From a bacterium (GTDB taxonomy: Bacteria > 4484-113 > JALSIF01), in the NCBI GenBank assembly GCA_026981635.1, contig JALSIF010000027.1, positions 1-5,912 of the forward strand: 5,912 nucleotides of DNA. The letters run 5' to 3'. A program made the position numbers and the translations under genes. The notes under the pieces are model-generated. The model worked only from the letters and a program-made list of their open reading frames with translations, did no database searches and was not told the origin of the DNA. This document shows, piece after piece, positions 1 through 5,050 of this stretch; the first letter of the stretch is position 1, and each line of letters starts with the position of its first letter.

Positions 1-166
1 TGGAGGCTCTCGGTGGGGCCTGCTGGGGGTGGCTCCCCTGGGGTGGGTGGACCTGGATGGCGCTGCCGGTTGCGGCTAGGGCGTGCGAGGCGGGAGTGCC
101 CGAAGGCAGCAGAATAAGCAGCAGGCAGATCAGTGCCGCCCCTGCGCTCTTTTCTAGAGTTCCCAC
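1..166 (-). CDS. N-terminus of a secreted protein, truncated by the left window edge
   Basis: An open frame of 55 codons runs from a GTG at 166 leftwards off the window with no stop. An in-frame TAG at 173-175 lies just upstream, so GTG is the only common start codon ahead of the hydrophobic segment. The translation begins MGTLEKSAGAAL, continues with a leucine/isoleucine-rich core (about residues 12-20), and has a likely signal peptidase I site after SHALA (about residue 30). This is a textbook Sec signal peptide. After it comes a Pro/Gln/His-rich stretch that may be a disordered linker. There is no cysteine at the cleavage position, so it does not look like a lipoprotein. The Shine-Dalgarno match is poor (GAGCGGGG directly before GTG). 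The gene follows lptG by 74 bp on the same strand. An LPS-assembly protein such as LptD or LptA would suit the context, but no residue visible here shows that. Confidence 0.55.
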   Translation of the reverse strand, partial: MGTLEKSAGAALICLLLILLPSGTPASHALAATGSAIQVHPPQGSHPQQAPPRAS

Positions 167-190
167 CCCGCTCTAAGAGAGAAGCTGATC

Positions 191-215
191 CCTGCGCCGG
201 TGTTCAGCGCGCAGG
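191..215. repeat. Inverted repeat in the leader of the left-edge gene
   Basis: CCTGCGC (191-197) and GCGCAGG (209-215) are perfect 7-bp inverted repeats with an 11-base spacer. They lie just downstream of the candidate -10 and upstream of the GTG start. In a minus-strand transcript this would form a GC-rich hairpin with no U-tract after it, so a leader structure or operator is more likely than a terminator. A second, overlapping pair, CAGCGC (205-210) and GCGCTG (227-232), flanks the -10. Confidence 0.3.
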
Positions 216-217
216 CG

Positions 218-226
218 AGTATATCA
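218..226 (-). promoter_or_regulatory. Candidate extended -10 promoter for the left-edge secreted protein
   Basis: On the minus strand the lptG-downstream gap contains TGATATACT, an extended -10 (TG, one base, then TATACT, five of six matches to TATAAT). The position 17 bp upstream reads ACCTAG, so there is no recognisable -35, which extended -10 promoters can tolerate. Transcription would start near 211, about 45 nt before the GTG at 166. This could give the secreted-protein gene expression independent of the permease pair. Confidence 0.35.
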
Positions 227-240
227 GCGCTGGAGCCGCC

Positions 241-1632
241 CTAGGTGCGGGCCCTAAATAGCAGGATGGTGCCCACGATTCCGTAGAGCACCACTGGCGT
301 CCAGGCAGCCCAGGGACCGGAGAGAGTCCCGTCGTAGCCCAGCTGGCGGAAACCGAAGTAGAGAGTGTAGTAGAGCATCATCAGGATGAAGGTGACGATG
401 ATACCCAGGTTCCTCTCGTCGCGCGGGCCGGTAAGCCCTAGGGGAACCGCCACCAGCACAAAGACGATGCAGGCGATGGGGATGGAGTATTTCAGGTAGT
501 AGTCGGTCACATCCTGGTTGTAGTTGAACCTCAGCCAGCGGGGCGGGTTGATGCGGTACTTCTTGAGCTTCTCCCGCTGCTGGTTGATGCGCTTTAAGAG
601 CTGGCGGGTGGTGAGGCTTACCGATTCGATGCGGTAGCTTCGGGGGTCAATGCGGCGGCTGATATCAATCTTGGTTCCCGGGGTGATGGCGGAGGCGATG
701 TAGTGGCCGGAGATGTTGTCCGACTCGTAGGCCCGCACATCCTCAAGCATGAGGTACTTGTTCTCCACGTAGGCCCGCTTGGCGAGGAAGATGCGGGGGG
801 CGGGGCGCTGGCCGGCGTAGTCATAGACCCTGACGTTGAACAGCTCGCCGGTCTCCTTGTCCACCTTCTCCACATAGAAGAAGCGCAGGTCTGGCGCCCT
901 GATCACCACCCCCGGCTCAATGAAGTCGGCCACCTGGGAGTCAAAGAAGATGGTCAGGATGTCGCCCGCCTTCTTGTTGTTCTTGGGAACCACATACTCG
1001 GTGACCACGAAGGTGGCGAAGGCGGCCCATACCCCGATCACCAGGAAGGGGAGCAGGATGCGGTAGAGGGAGACCCCGGAGGTCATCATGGCCATCACTT
1101 CGTGGTCGCGGTTGAGGCGGCCGATGGCCATCACGGTGCCAAACAGCACCGCCACCGGGATGGAGAAGATGAGCAGGCTGGGGGTGTAGAGGAAGAGGAC
1201 GGTCAGGGTGGTGAAGAGGGGGATGTGCTTGCCAAAGATCTTGTCGGAGAGGATGAAGACCTGGGTGACGATCATGAAGATGGTGAAGCCCACAAAGCCG
1301 ACCAGGAAGAAGGTGGTCACCTCACGAAATACGTAGCGGTCAATGGGCTGGAGGCGAAGATCGGGGATGAAAAGCCAGCGAAGCAGGGCACGCAGGATGC
1401 GCTTTGCCTTCTCGGCGCGTCCCAGCCGGGGCCTTGGAGAGGTGATGGGATGGACCTCGGCTACCAGCTCCTTCTCGCGGGCAAACTCGGCCTTGATCCG
1501 CTCCAGCTCCTCGGCGGTGTAGCCGGTCTCTACCAGAATCTCCTCCTCCCGGGTACGCTGGGGACGGGAGGGGACGAGCCGCCCCAGCAGGGCGCGGGGA
1601 AGGCCGAGCAGTTTTCTGAGCACTCTTCTCAT
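241..1632 (-). CDS. lptG: LptF/LptG family LPS export permease (second of pair, LptG-like)
   Basis: A 463-residue inner-membrane permease of the YjgP/YjgQ family. In the LptB2FG ABC transporter, such subunits extract lipopolysaccharide from the inner membrane and pass it to the periplasmic bridge. The conserved core starts at about residue 97 with IDRYVFRE. It has three membrane helices (about 104-129, 141-170, 190-215), a periplasmic domain (about 216-379), and three more helices (about 380-401, 409-430, 443-461). Family hallmarks include GRLNRDHEVMAMMTSG (171-186, the cytoplasmic coupling region) and GPRDER (402-407) before helix 5. The start ATG overlaps the upstream permease stop (ATGA at 1629-1632), implying translational coupling. 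The odd feature is about 95 extra residues before the first membrane helix, rich in Arg, Lys and Glu, where family members normally begin almost at IDRY. Family assignment is secure. LptG rather than LptF is inferred from gene order. Confidence 0.9.
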   Translation of the reverse strand: MRRVLRKLLGLPRALLGRLVPSRPQRTREEEILVETGYTAEELERIKAEFAREKELVAEVHPITSPRPRLGRAEKAKRILRALLRWLFIPDLRLQPIDRYVFREVTTFFLVGFVGFTIFMIVTQVFILSDKIFGKHIPLFTTLTVLFLYTPSLLIFSIPVAVLFGTVMAIGRLNRDHEVMAMMTSGVSLYRILLPFLVIGVWAAFATFVVTEYVVPKNNKKAGDILTIFFDSQVADFIEPGVVIRAPDLRFFYVEKVDKETGELFNVRVYDYAGQRPAPRIFLAKRAYVENKYLMLEDVRAYESDNISGHYIASAITPGTKIDISRRIDPRSYRIESVSLTTRQLLKRINQQREKLKKYRINPPRWLRFNYNQDVTDYYLKYSIPIACIVFVLVAVPLGLTGPRDERNLGIIVTFILMMLYYTLYFGFRQLGYDGTLSGPWAAWTPVVLYGIVGTILLFRART

Positions 1633-3035
1633 TTGCGCACCATGAGGAAGATGACTGCCGCCGCCACCCCGTAGACGATGTTGTGCATCCAGGCGGCAAG
1701 CAGGGGGTGGACGATGCCGTTAAAGCCCAGCAGGCGGAAGATGAAGTAGATCAGGTAGTAGACGAAGACCAGCACGTAGGTGAGGATCAGGCCGAGCATC
1801 CGCTCGTCGCGGGGAGCCTTGAGGCTGAGGGGCATGCCGATGAGGGCAAGAAACAGGGGGGCGAAGGGGACCGAGTATTTCAGGTAGAGTTCGGTCTTGG
1901 CCCGGGCGGTGTCCAGCCCCAGCTCCTCAGATTCGGCCACCAGGGTCTGGAGCTCGTCGCGGGTGAGCTCCTCGGGGTCCTTGATCTGGGAGTAGATCTG
2001 GGCCAGGGGCCGCTCCAGCTCCAGGGTGAAGTCCCCCAGACGCCGAGCCTCAACGATGCTGCCCTCATCGTCGGTCACATACTCCCAGGCGCTGTAGAGG
2101 GTGAGGCGGTTGTGGTCAAACTTGCCACTTCGGGCAAAGAGGATGCGGTGGCCGGCGTGCTCAGCCTCCCCCAGGCGCTCAATCTCCTCCTCCGGCCTGG
2201 CCTCCTGGATGACCTCCCCCCCCTCCCCGGTGGGGGCAGGCAGGGTAACCATCCTCCGACCCTGGGGAGGGACCCTGATCTCCCCCTGTGCAGGTTCTGG
2301 TGAGCCTTCGGGCTGGCTCTGCTCCTGGGCCTCTGCCCTGACCTCTTTCCTAGACCCTTCAGGGGAGGTCTCGCGGTTTGCGGCCAGGGCGAGAAGGGGA
2401 GCTTCCTCCTGTTCGCCGTGTTCGCTGAACAGTTCCTCGGGGAGCCTTTCGGGGGCGAGCACTCCGCCGAGATCGTCAATGATGATGGCCCCGGTCACCC
2501 CGGTATTGCGGTTGAGCCAGACGGTGGCCAGGTAGCGGTCGCCGATGCGGGTGATGAGGGGGTCAAACAGCTTGGTGCGCTCGCCCGCCGCCTCCCGCAC
2601 CGCCTGGCGCAGGGCGGGGTTGGCGTTGATCACCTTCTTGCTCATCTTCGCCCCCCAGGGGACGAACTGGTCGGTGATCCAGAAGGAGAGCAGGACGTTG
2701 GGCAGGGCCAGCAGGAGGAAGGGGAGGAAGAGGCGGTAGAGGCTGATGCCGCTGGTAAACATGGCGGTCAGCTCGTTGTCCTTGCCCAGCCGGCCCATGG
2801 ACATGAGGGTGGCAAAGAGCACCGCGATGGGAATGGAGAGGGTGGTGTAGAAGGGGACCCGGTACCAGACCAGCAGGAGCAGCTCGGTGAACTTCACCCC
2901 GGGGCGGAAGTGGAGGTTCCACTCCAGGAAGATCTGGTTGATGACCAGGAAAAGCAGGAAGCCGCTAAGCCCCAGCAGGTAGGCGCCAAAGGCCTCCCTG
3001 AAGATGTAGCGGTCGGCGATGCTTAGCAGCTTCAT
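1629..3035 (-). CDS. lptF: LptF/LptG family LPS export permease (first of pair, LptF-like) with a periplasmic insert
   Basis: A 468-residue YjgP/YjgQ permease, longer than the roughly 350-400 residues usual for the family. It starts canonically (MKLLSIADRYIFRE) and has helices at about 14-36, 51-81 and 100-121, a large periplasmic region (about 122-385), and helices at about 386-405, 412-436 and 445-467. Motifs shared with its neighbour are GRLGKDNELTAMFTSG (81-96), LYLKYSVP (383-390) and APRDER (407-412). It would be the partner half of the LptB2FG transporter. The extra length is a Glu/Pro/Gly/Ser/Gln-rich segment (about residues 196-296) inside the periplasmic beta-jellyroll domain. ATG at 3035 is preferred because it yields the standard family N-terminus; GGAAAG just upstream is only a weak Shine-Dalgarno sequence. 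I found no convincing minus-strand promoter in the 128 bp between the gene and the divergent tRNA. LptF rather than LptG is inferred from gene order. Confidence 0.9.
   Translation of the reverse strand: MKLLSIADRYIFREAFGAYLLGLSGFLLFLVINQIFLEWNLHFRPGVKFTELLLLVWYRVPFYTTLSIPIAVLFATLMSMGRLGKDNELTAMFTSGISLYRLFLPFLLLALPNVLLSFWITDQFVPWGAKMSKKVINANPALRQAVREAAGERTKLFDPLITRIGDRYLATVWLNRNTGVTGAIIIDDLGGVLAPERLPEELFSEHGEQEEAPLLALAANRETSPEGSRKEVRAEAQEQSQPEGSPEPAQGEIRVPPQGRRMVTLPAPTGEGGEVIQEARPEEEIERLGEAEHAGHRILFARSGKFDHNRLTLYSAWEYVTDDEGSIVEARRLGDFTLELERPLAQIYSQIKDPEELTRDELQTLVAESEELGLDTARAKTELYLKYSVPFAPLFLALIGMPLSLKAPRDERMLGLILTYVLVFVYYLIYFIFRLLGFNGIVHPLLAAWMHNIVYGVAAAVIFLMVRK
2148..2450 (-). other. Low-complexity insert coding region within LptF
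   Basis: This stretch encodes LptF residues 196-296. It separates two parts that look like ordinary jellyroll strands: TGAIIIDDLGG before it, and HRILFARSGKF plus LTLYSAWEYV after it. The insert is dominated by Glu, Pro, Gly, Ser, Gln and Arg, with few hydrophobic runs, and is probably disordered. The reading frame stays open with no frameshift, so it is a real in-frame extension and not a sequencing artefact. Confidence 0.7.
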
Positions 3036-3116
3036 GGACTTTCCAGGGTATTAGTACCTTGCCGGAGAAGGCTAGCAGCTATTATTGACGATGGGAGTCC
3101 GGCCCGGTTCAGGCGG

Positions 3117-3145
3117 TTGCGAGGGCCGTCCCGAGGTGCTAGGAT
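3117..3145 (+). promoter_or_regulatory. Candidate sigma70-type promoter for tRNA-Leu
   Basis: TTGCGA (3117-3122; four of six to TTGACA) is followed after exactly 17 bp by TAGGAT (3140-3145; four of six to TATAAT). The -10 is extended by a TG at 3137-3138. Transcription would start near 3152, about 12 nt before the mature tRNA 5' end, a typical short tRNA leader. The start-site region (GCCGAGG) is GC-rich, as in stringently controlled stable-RNA promoters, though stringent control itself is only inferred. Confidence 0.5.
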
Positions 3146-3163
3146 TTAGTTGCCGAGGCAGTC

Positions 3164-3248
3164 GCCGAGGTGGCGGAATTGGTAGACGCGCTAGGTTCAG
3201 GACCTAGTGCCCTTTACGGGCGTGGGGGTTCGAGTCCCCCCCTCGGCA
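3164..3248 (+). tRNA. tRNA-Leu, anticodon CAG
   Basis: A complete class II tRNA cloverleaf. The acceptor stem GCCGAGG (3164-3170) pairs with CCTCGGC (3241-3247), followed by discriminator A (3248). The D-arm contains the usual AATTGGTAGACGC. The anticodon stem CTAGG/CCTAG (3191-3195/3203-3207) encloses the loop TTCAGGA with anticodon CAG at 3198-3200. The long variable arm has a GCCC/GGGC stem (about 3209-3221), as expected for Leu. The T-arm is GGGGG-TTCGAGT-CCCCC (3224-3240). It reads CUG leucine codons, which are frequent in the neighbouring genes. The 3' CCA is not encoded (CT follows the discriminator), so it must be added by a nucleotidyltransferase. Confidence 0.97.
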
Positions 3249-3261
3249 CTTTTTCTTTTTC
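3249..3261 (+). terminator. T-rich tract after tRNA-Leu, probable transcription end
   Basis: Directly after the discriminator base comes CTTTTTCTTTTTC, two runs of five T. There is no separate hairpin. The GC-rich T-arm and acceptor stem of the tRNA just upstream could act as the stem, making this an intrinsic-terminator-like end. Confidence 0.45.
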
Positions 3262-3400
3262 ACCAGATAAAAACCCTTCTCTGGGTTAGTTTAGGTTGCG
3301 CTTTTGGTCTATAAGGGCAACCCCTCAGTTCACTCCGCAAGCAGGCATTCAGCCATCTTTGGGCATGCACAGCTCTAGCGGATTTGAGCAAGTAAAGGGA

Positions 3401-3413
3401 TTAGCCCGGCTAA
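3401..3413. promoter_or_regulatory. Palindrome upstream of the duplicated-domain gene promoter
   Basis: TTAGCC-C-GGCTAA is a perfect 6-bp inverted repeat around a single base, 36 bp upstream of the -35 at 3450. Its compact symmetry suits binding by a dimeric regulator better than an RNA hairpin, since a 1-base loop is not possible without opening pairs. It could equally be chance. Confidence 0.22.
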
Positions 3414-3449
3414 CTAAAGAATCTGCCCTATGAGCAAGTGTTGAGAGTG

Positions 3450-3478
3450 TTGACATTGATGTGAGAATTTGCTAATTT
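3450..3478 (+). promoter_or_regulatory. Strong sigma70-type promoter for the duplicated-domain gene
   Basis: A perfect -35 consensus TTGACA (3450-3455) is followed after 17 bp by TAATTT (3473-3478). The latter is a weak -10 core (three of six) but is extended by TG at 3470-3471. Predicted start is near 3485, giving a leader of about 32 nt before ATG 3517. Two copies of AGTGTTGA (3437-3444 and 3446-3453), 9 bp apart, overlap the -35 and could be a regulator site. Confidence 0.55.
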
Positions 3479-3516
3479 TGCTCTGACCAATCCATCTCTT
3501 AAAGGAGGGCAGGCAC

Positions 3517-4230
3517 ATGGGCTACATACTTCTGAGAGATTTCATTCAGGAGCTGAGGGAGAAACACCCCGACCTGGTCAGCAAGCTCCAGCAGGCGGGC
3601 CTCAAGCTTGAGCGGCGCTTCGGTCGGGCGGTGGCCGAAGGGGCGAACGTCCCCGGTCTGCGCCGCTTCCTGCTGGACATGAGCCGGCTCCACCCGGAGT
3701 TTAGGCTGCGGGCGGTGAAGCTGCCTGGCTCGGAGCGGGTGGTTCCCGCCATCATGGACAGCGACAAGGAGCTGGTCACCAAGTTCCTGCAGGAGAGGGC
3801 GGCCCGTACCGGCAAGGTCAAGGTTGGCTACTACGTGGCGAGCCGGGAAGTGGAGACCGAAGGTGAGCCCACCCCCACCGAGGCCATCCCTCTGGGCGAC
3901 CTGATTCGGGAGATCCTGGACAGTGAGCCGGAGCTGGCCGAGAAGCTGGAGAAGGCGGGGCTCAAGCTGGTTCGCCGCTACGGCAGGCGGGCGACAGAGG
4001 GGCCCAATGTGGCCGGGCTCAAGGCTTTCCTCATTGCCCAGACCAAGATCTATCCCGACTTCAAGTTGCTGGCGATGAAGCTGCCTGGCTCGGAACGGGT
4101 GATACCGGGCATTGACCCGGCCGACAGGGAGCGGGTGATGGAGTGGCTCAGAGACCGAGCGGAGCGCTCCAACCCGGTTGAGGTGGGCTACTTTGACCCC
4201 ATGACCGGTGACGTAAAGACCGAGGGCTAG
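3517..4230 (+). CDS. Protein of unknown function with two tandem copies of a ~100-residue domain
   Basis: A 237-residue protein with no signal peptide, membrane helix or cysteine, so probably cytoplasmic. I do not recognise a family. Residues 8-106 and 128-226 are two copies of one domain at a constant 120-residue offset, identical at 49 of 99 positions by direct alignment. Each copy reads: an amphipathic helix with KL..AGLKL.RR.GR, then EG.NV.GL..FL, a P.F.L.A segment, the most conserved block KLPGSERV (68-75 and 188-195), a helix ending L..RA.R, and a V.VGY strand. Both copies end in a V-x-TEG tail (112-116, 233-237). The start is secure: AGGAGG (3503-3508) lies 8 nt before ATG, behind a strong promoter. 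The gene is monocistronic and convergent with the DsbA-like gene. The many Arg, Lys and Glu residues would suit nucleic-acid or protein binding, but no catalytic motif is visible, so function is unassigned. Confidence 0.85.
   Translation: MGYILLRDFIQELREKHPDLVSKLQQAGLKLERRFGRAVAEGANVPGLRRFLLDMSRLHPEFRLRAVKLPGSERVVPAIMDSDKELVTKFLQERAARTGKVKVGYYVASREVETEGEPTPTEAIPLGDLIREILDSEPELAEKLEKAGLKLVRRYGRRATEGPNVAGLKAFLIAQTKIYPDFKLLAMKLPGSERVIPGIDPADRERVMEWLRDRAERSNPVEVGYFDPMTGDVKTEG
3718..4100 (+). repeat. DNA-level direct repeat marking the internal gene duplication
   Basis: The 23 bases at 3718-3740 recur at 4078-4100 with one mismatch (G to A at 3735/4095), exactly 360 bp apart, which equals the 120-residue protein offset. 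They encode KLPGSERV in each domain copy. Surrounding DNA is much more diverged, so this block is under stronger constraint or was homogenised by gene conversion. Confidence 0.8.
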
Positions 4231-4276
4231 CGTCAGCCCCGGGGGTGAGAAGGGGGACAGGTTGGGCAGGAGCGTA

Positions 4277-4299
4277 GAGGGGGAGGGCTACTCCCCCTC
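4277..4299. terminator. Possible bidirectional hairpin between convergent genes
   Basis: GAGGGGGAG (4277-4285) and CTCCCCCTC (4291-4299) form a perfect 9-bp stem with a 5-base loop, GGCTA. The stop codon of the minus-strand DsbA-like gene (4288-4290) lies in the loop. The hairpin sits where two convergent transcripts meet, so a terminator or transcript-end role is plausible in both directions. Neither side carries a T-tract, so it is not a canonical Rho-independent terminator. A weaker 5-bp hairpin (GGGCT 4224-4228 / AGCCC 4235-4239) surrounds the plus-strand stop codon. Confidence 0.4.
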
Positions 4300-4962
4300 C
4301 GCCTCCTTTATCGCCTGGTCAATCTTCTCCAGCAGTTCGGCGGGGTTCCTGACCACCACCCGTTCGCCGTTGATGAAGAAGCTGGGGGTGGAGTTGAGCC
4401 CCTTTTCCCGTGCCTCAGTTAGATCGGCATTGACCTTCCGGGCCAACTCTTCATCAAAGAGATCCTCCTGAAATTTCTGGATGTCAAGTCCCAGTTGCTT
4501 AGCGTAGTCAATGAAAAGCGGCCTTGGCTCCCTTACTGCCCCCCACTCTTTCTGTTTCTCAAAAAGTAGTTCTACCATTTCAAAGAACCTGCCTTGCTTT
4601 CCAGCCGCCTCAGCTGCAAGGGCGGCAAGGGGAGATTGGGGATGTATTGAGATTAGTGGGAAGTGGCGATAGACGAAGCGAAGCTTACCCTGATAGATTT
4701 TCAGGAATCGCATGATGTAGGGGTGATAGCTGGCACAGGCTGGACACTGCAAATCCGAGAATTCAACCAGCTCTACCGGAGCCTCAGGATCGCCCAGGAA
4801 CCAGTTTCCGTCTCTGTCCTGGCGGCCAATGAGGTAGGAGGGGGTTTCCTCCTTCTCTGTGGAACTCTCTTTCTGATGCTGGTCAGCTAATGCCGACAGT
4901 TGGAGCATCATCAAAATGAGCAGGAAAAGCCCGAGTTGGATTCCTCTTTTTGCTGTGTTCAT
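4288..4962 (-). CDS. Exported DsbA-family thioredoxin-fold oxidoreductase
   Basis: A 224-residue thiol-disulfide oxidoreductase of the thioredoxin-fold DsbA-like group (Thioredoxin_4 type). It probably makes or reshuffles disulfides in exported proteins. A Sec signal peptide spans about residues 1-26 (MNTAKRG, hydrophobic core, LSALA), so it acts in the periplasm. The active site is CPAC (Cys73, Cys76) in VEFSDLQCPAC, right after the first beta strand. A helical insertion follows (about 105-190), and the cis-proline loop STPSFFINGERV carries Pro193. ATG 4962 is chosen over a TTG at 5031 because it has a strong AGGAGGA ribosome-binding site and places the signal peptide at the N-terminus. No transmembrane helix apart from the signal is seen. 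The gene lies 88 bp after the TIGR03790-like gene on the same strand and could share its transcript. Substrate and redox partner (DsbB or VKOR type) are not in the window. Confidence 0.9.
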   Translation of the reverse strand: MNTAKRGIQLGLFLLILMMLQLSALADQHQKESSTEKEETPSYLIGRQDRDGNWFLGDPEAPVELVEFSDLQCPACASYHPYIMRFLKIYQGKLRFVYRHFPLISIHPQSPLAALAAEAAGKQGRFFEMVELLFEKQKEWGAVREPRPLFIDYAKQLGLDIQKFQEDLFDEELARKVNADLTEAREKGLNSTPSFFINGERVVVRNPAELLEKIDQAIKEAEGE

Positions 4963-4970
4963 GCTCGCTC

Positions 4971-4977
4971 TCCTCCT
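4971..4977 (-). promoter_or_regulatory. Ribosome-binding site fixing the DsbA-like start
   Basis: The minus strand reads AGGAGGA, an excellent Shine-Dalgarno sequence, 8 bases before ATG at 4962. The longer reading frame from TTG 5031 has no comparable site and would place 23 mostly polar and basic residues before the signal peptide. This decides the start codon. Confidence 0.8.
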
Positions 4978-5050
4978 GAAGTGGGCTCTCCAGTTAATAA
5001 GCTTGACTAGTTTACACCCGGTGAAGTTCAATCATCCAGGTTCATCAACA

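Larger units (their letters stand above)
3262..3516. other. Intergenic region between tRNA-Leu and the duplicated-domain gene
   Basis: This stretch is visibly richer in A and T than the genes around it, and I see no convincing gene in it on either strand. It holds a weak 5-bp hairpin (AACCC 3272-3276 / GGGTT 3283-3287), a 9-base direct repeat TGAGCAAGT (3385-3393 and 3431-3439), a 13-base near-palindrome (3401-3413), and the promoter and ribosome-binding site of the next gene at its right end. No integrase or att-like repeat of the tRNA 3' end was seen. Confidence 0.5.

Noticed and set aside
703-1674. A 323-codon open frame on the plus strand, antisense to lptG
   Set aside because: Its translation is dominated by Gly, Glu, Asp and His with no domain or hydrophobic pattern. 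It is a shadow of the GC-rich, unmistakable permease gene on the other strand.
2418-3026. A 202-codon plus-strand open frame opposite lptF
   Set aside because: Same biased composition as other antisense shadows in this region, and it runs through conserved LptF membrane helices on the minus strand.
3059-3085. TTGCCG...TATTAT as a plus-strand promoter for the tRNA
   Set aside because: The spacer is only 15 bp and the start would be over 70 nt before the tRNA; the 3117-3145 element fits much better.
3272-3287. AACCC/GGGTT hairpin followed by T residues on the minus strand
   Set aside because: The stem is only 5 bp with two G-C-poor ends, and no minus-strand gene lies upstream of it to need a terminator.
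3296-3315. TTGCGC and TATAAG as a promoter downstream of the tRNA
   Set aside because: The elements are only 8 bp apart, too close for sigma70 recognition.
3164-3516. Integration site at the tRNA-Leu 3' end
   Set aside because: No repeat of the tRNA 3' end and no integrase or phage-like gene were found in the window.
4288-5031. Longer form of the DsbA-like gene starting at TTG 5031
   Set aside because: It has no ribosome-binding site and would bury the signal peptide; ATG 4962 has AGGAGGA at ideal spacing.
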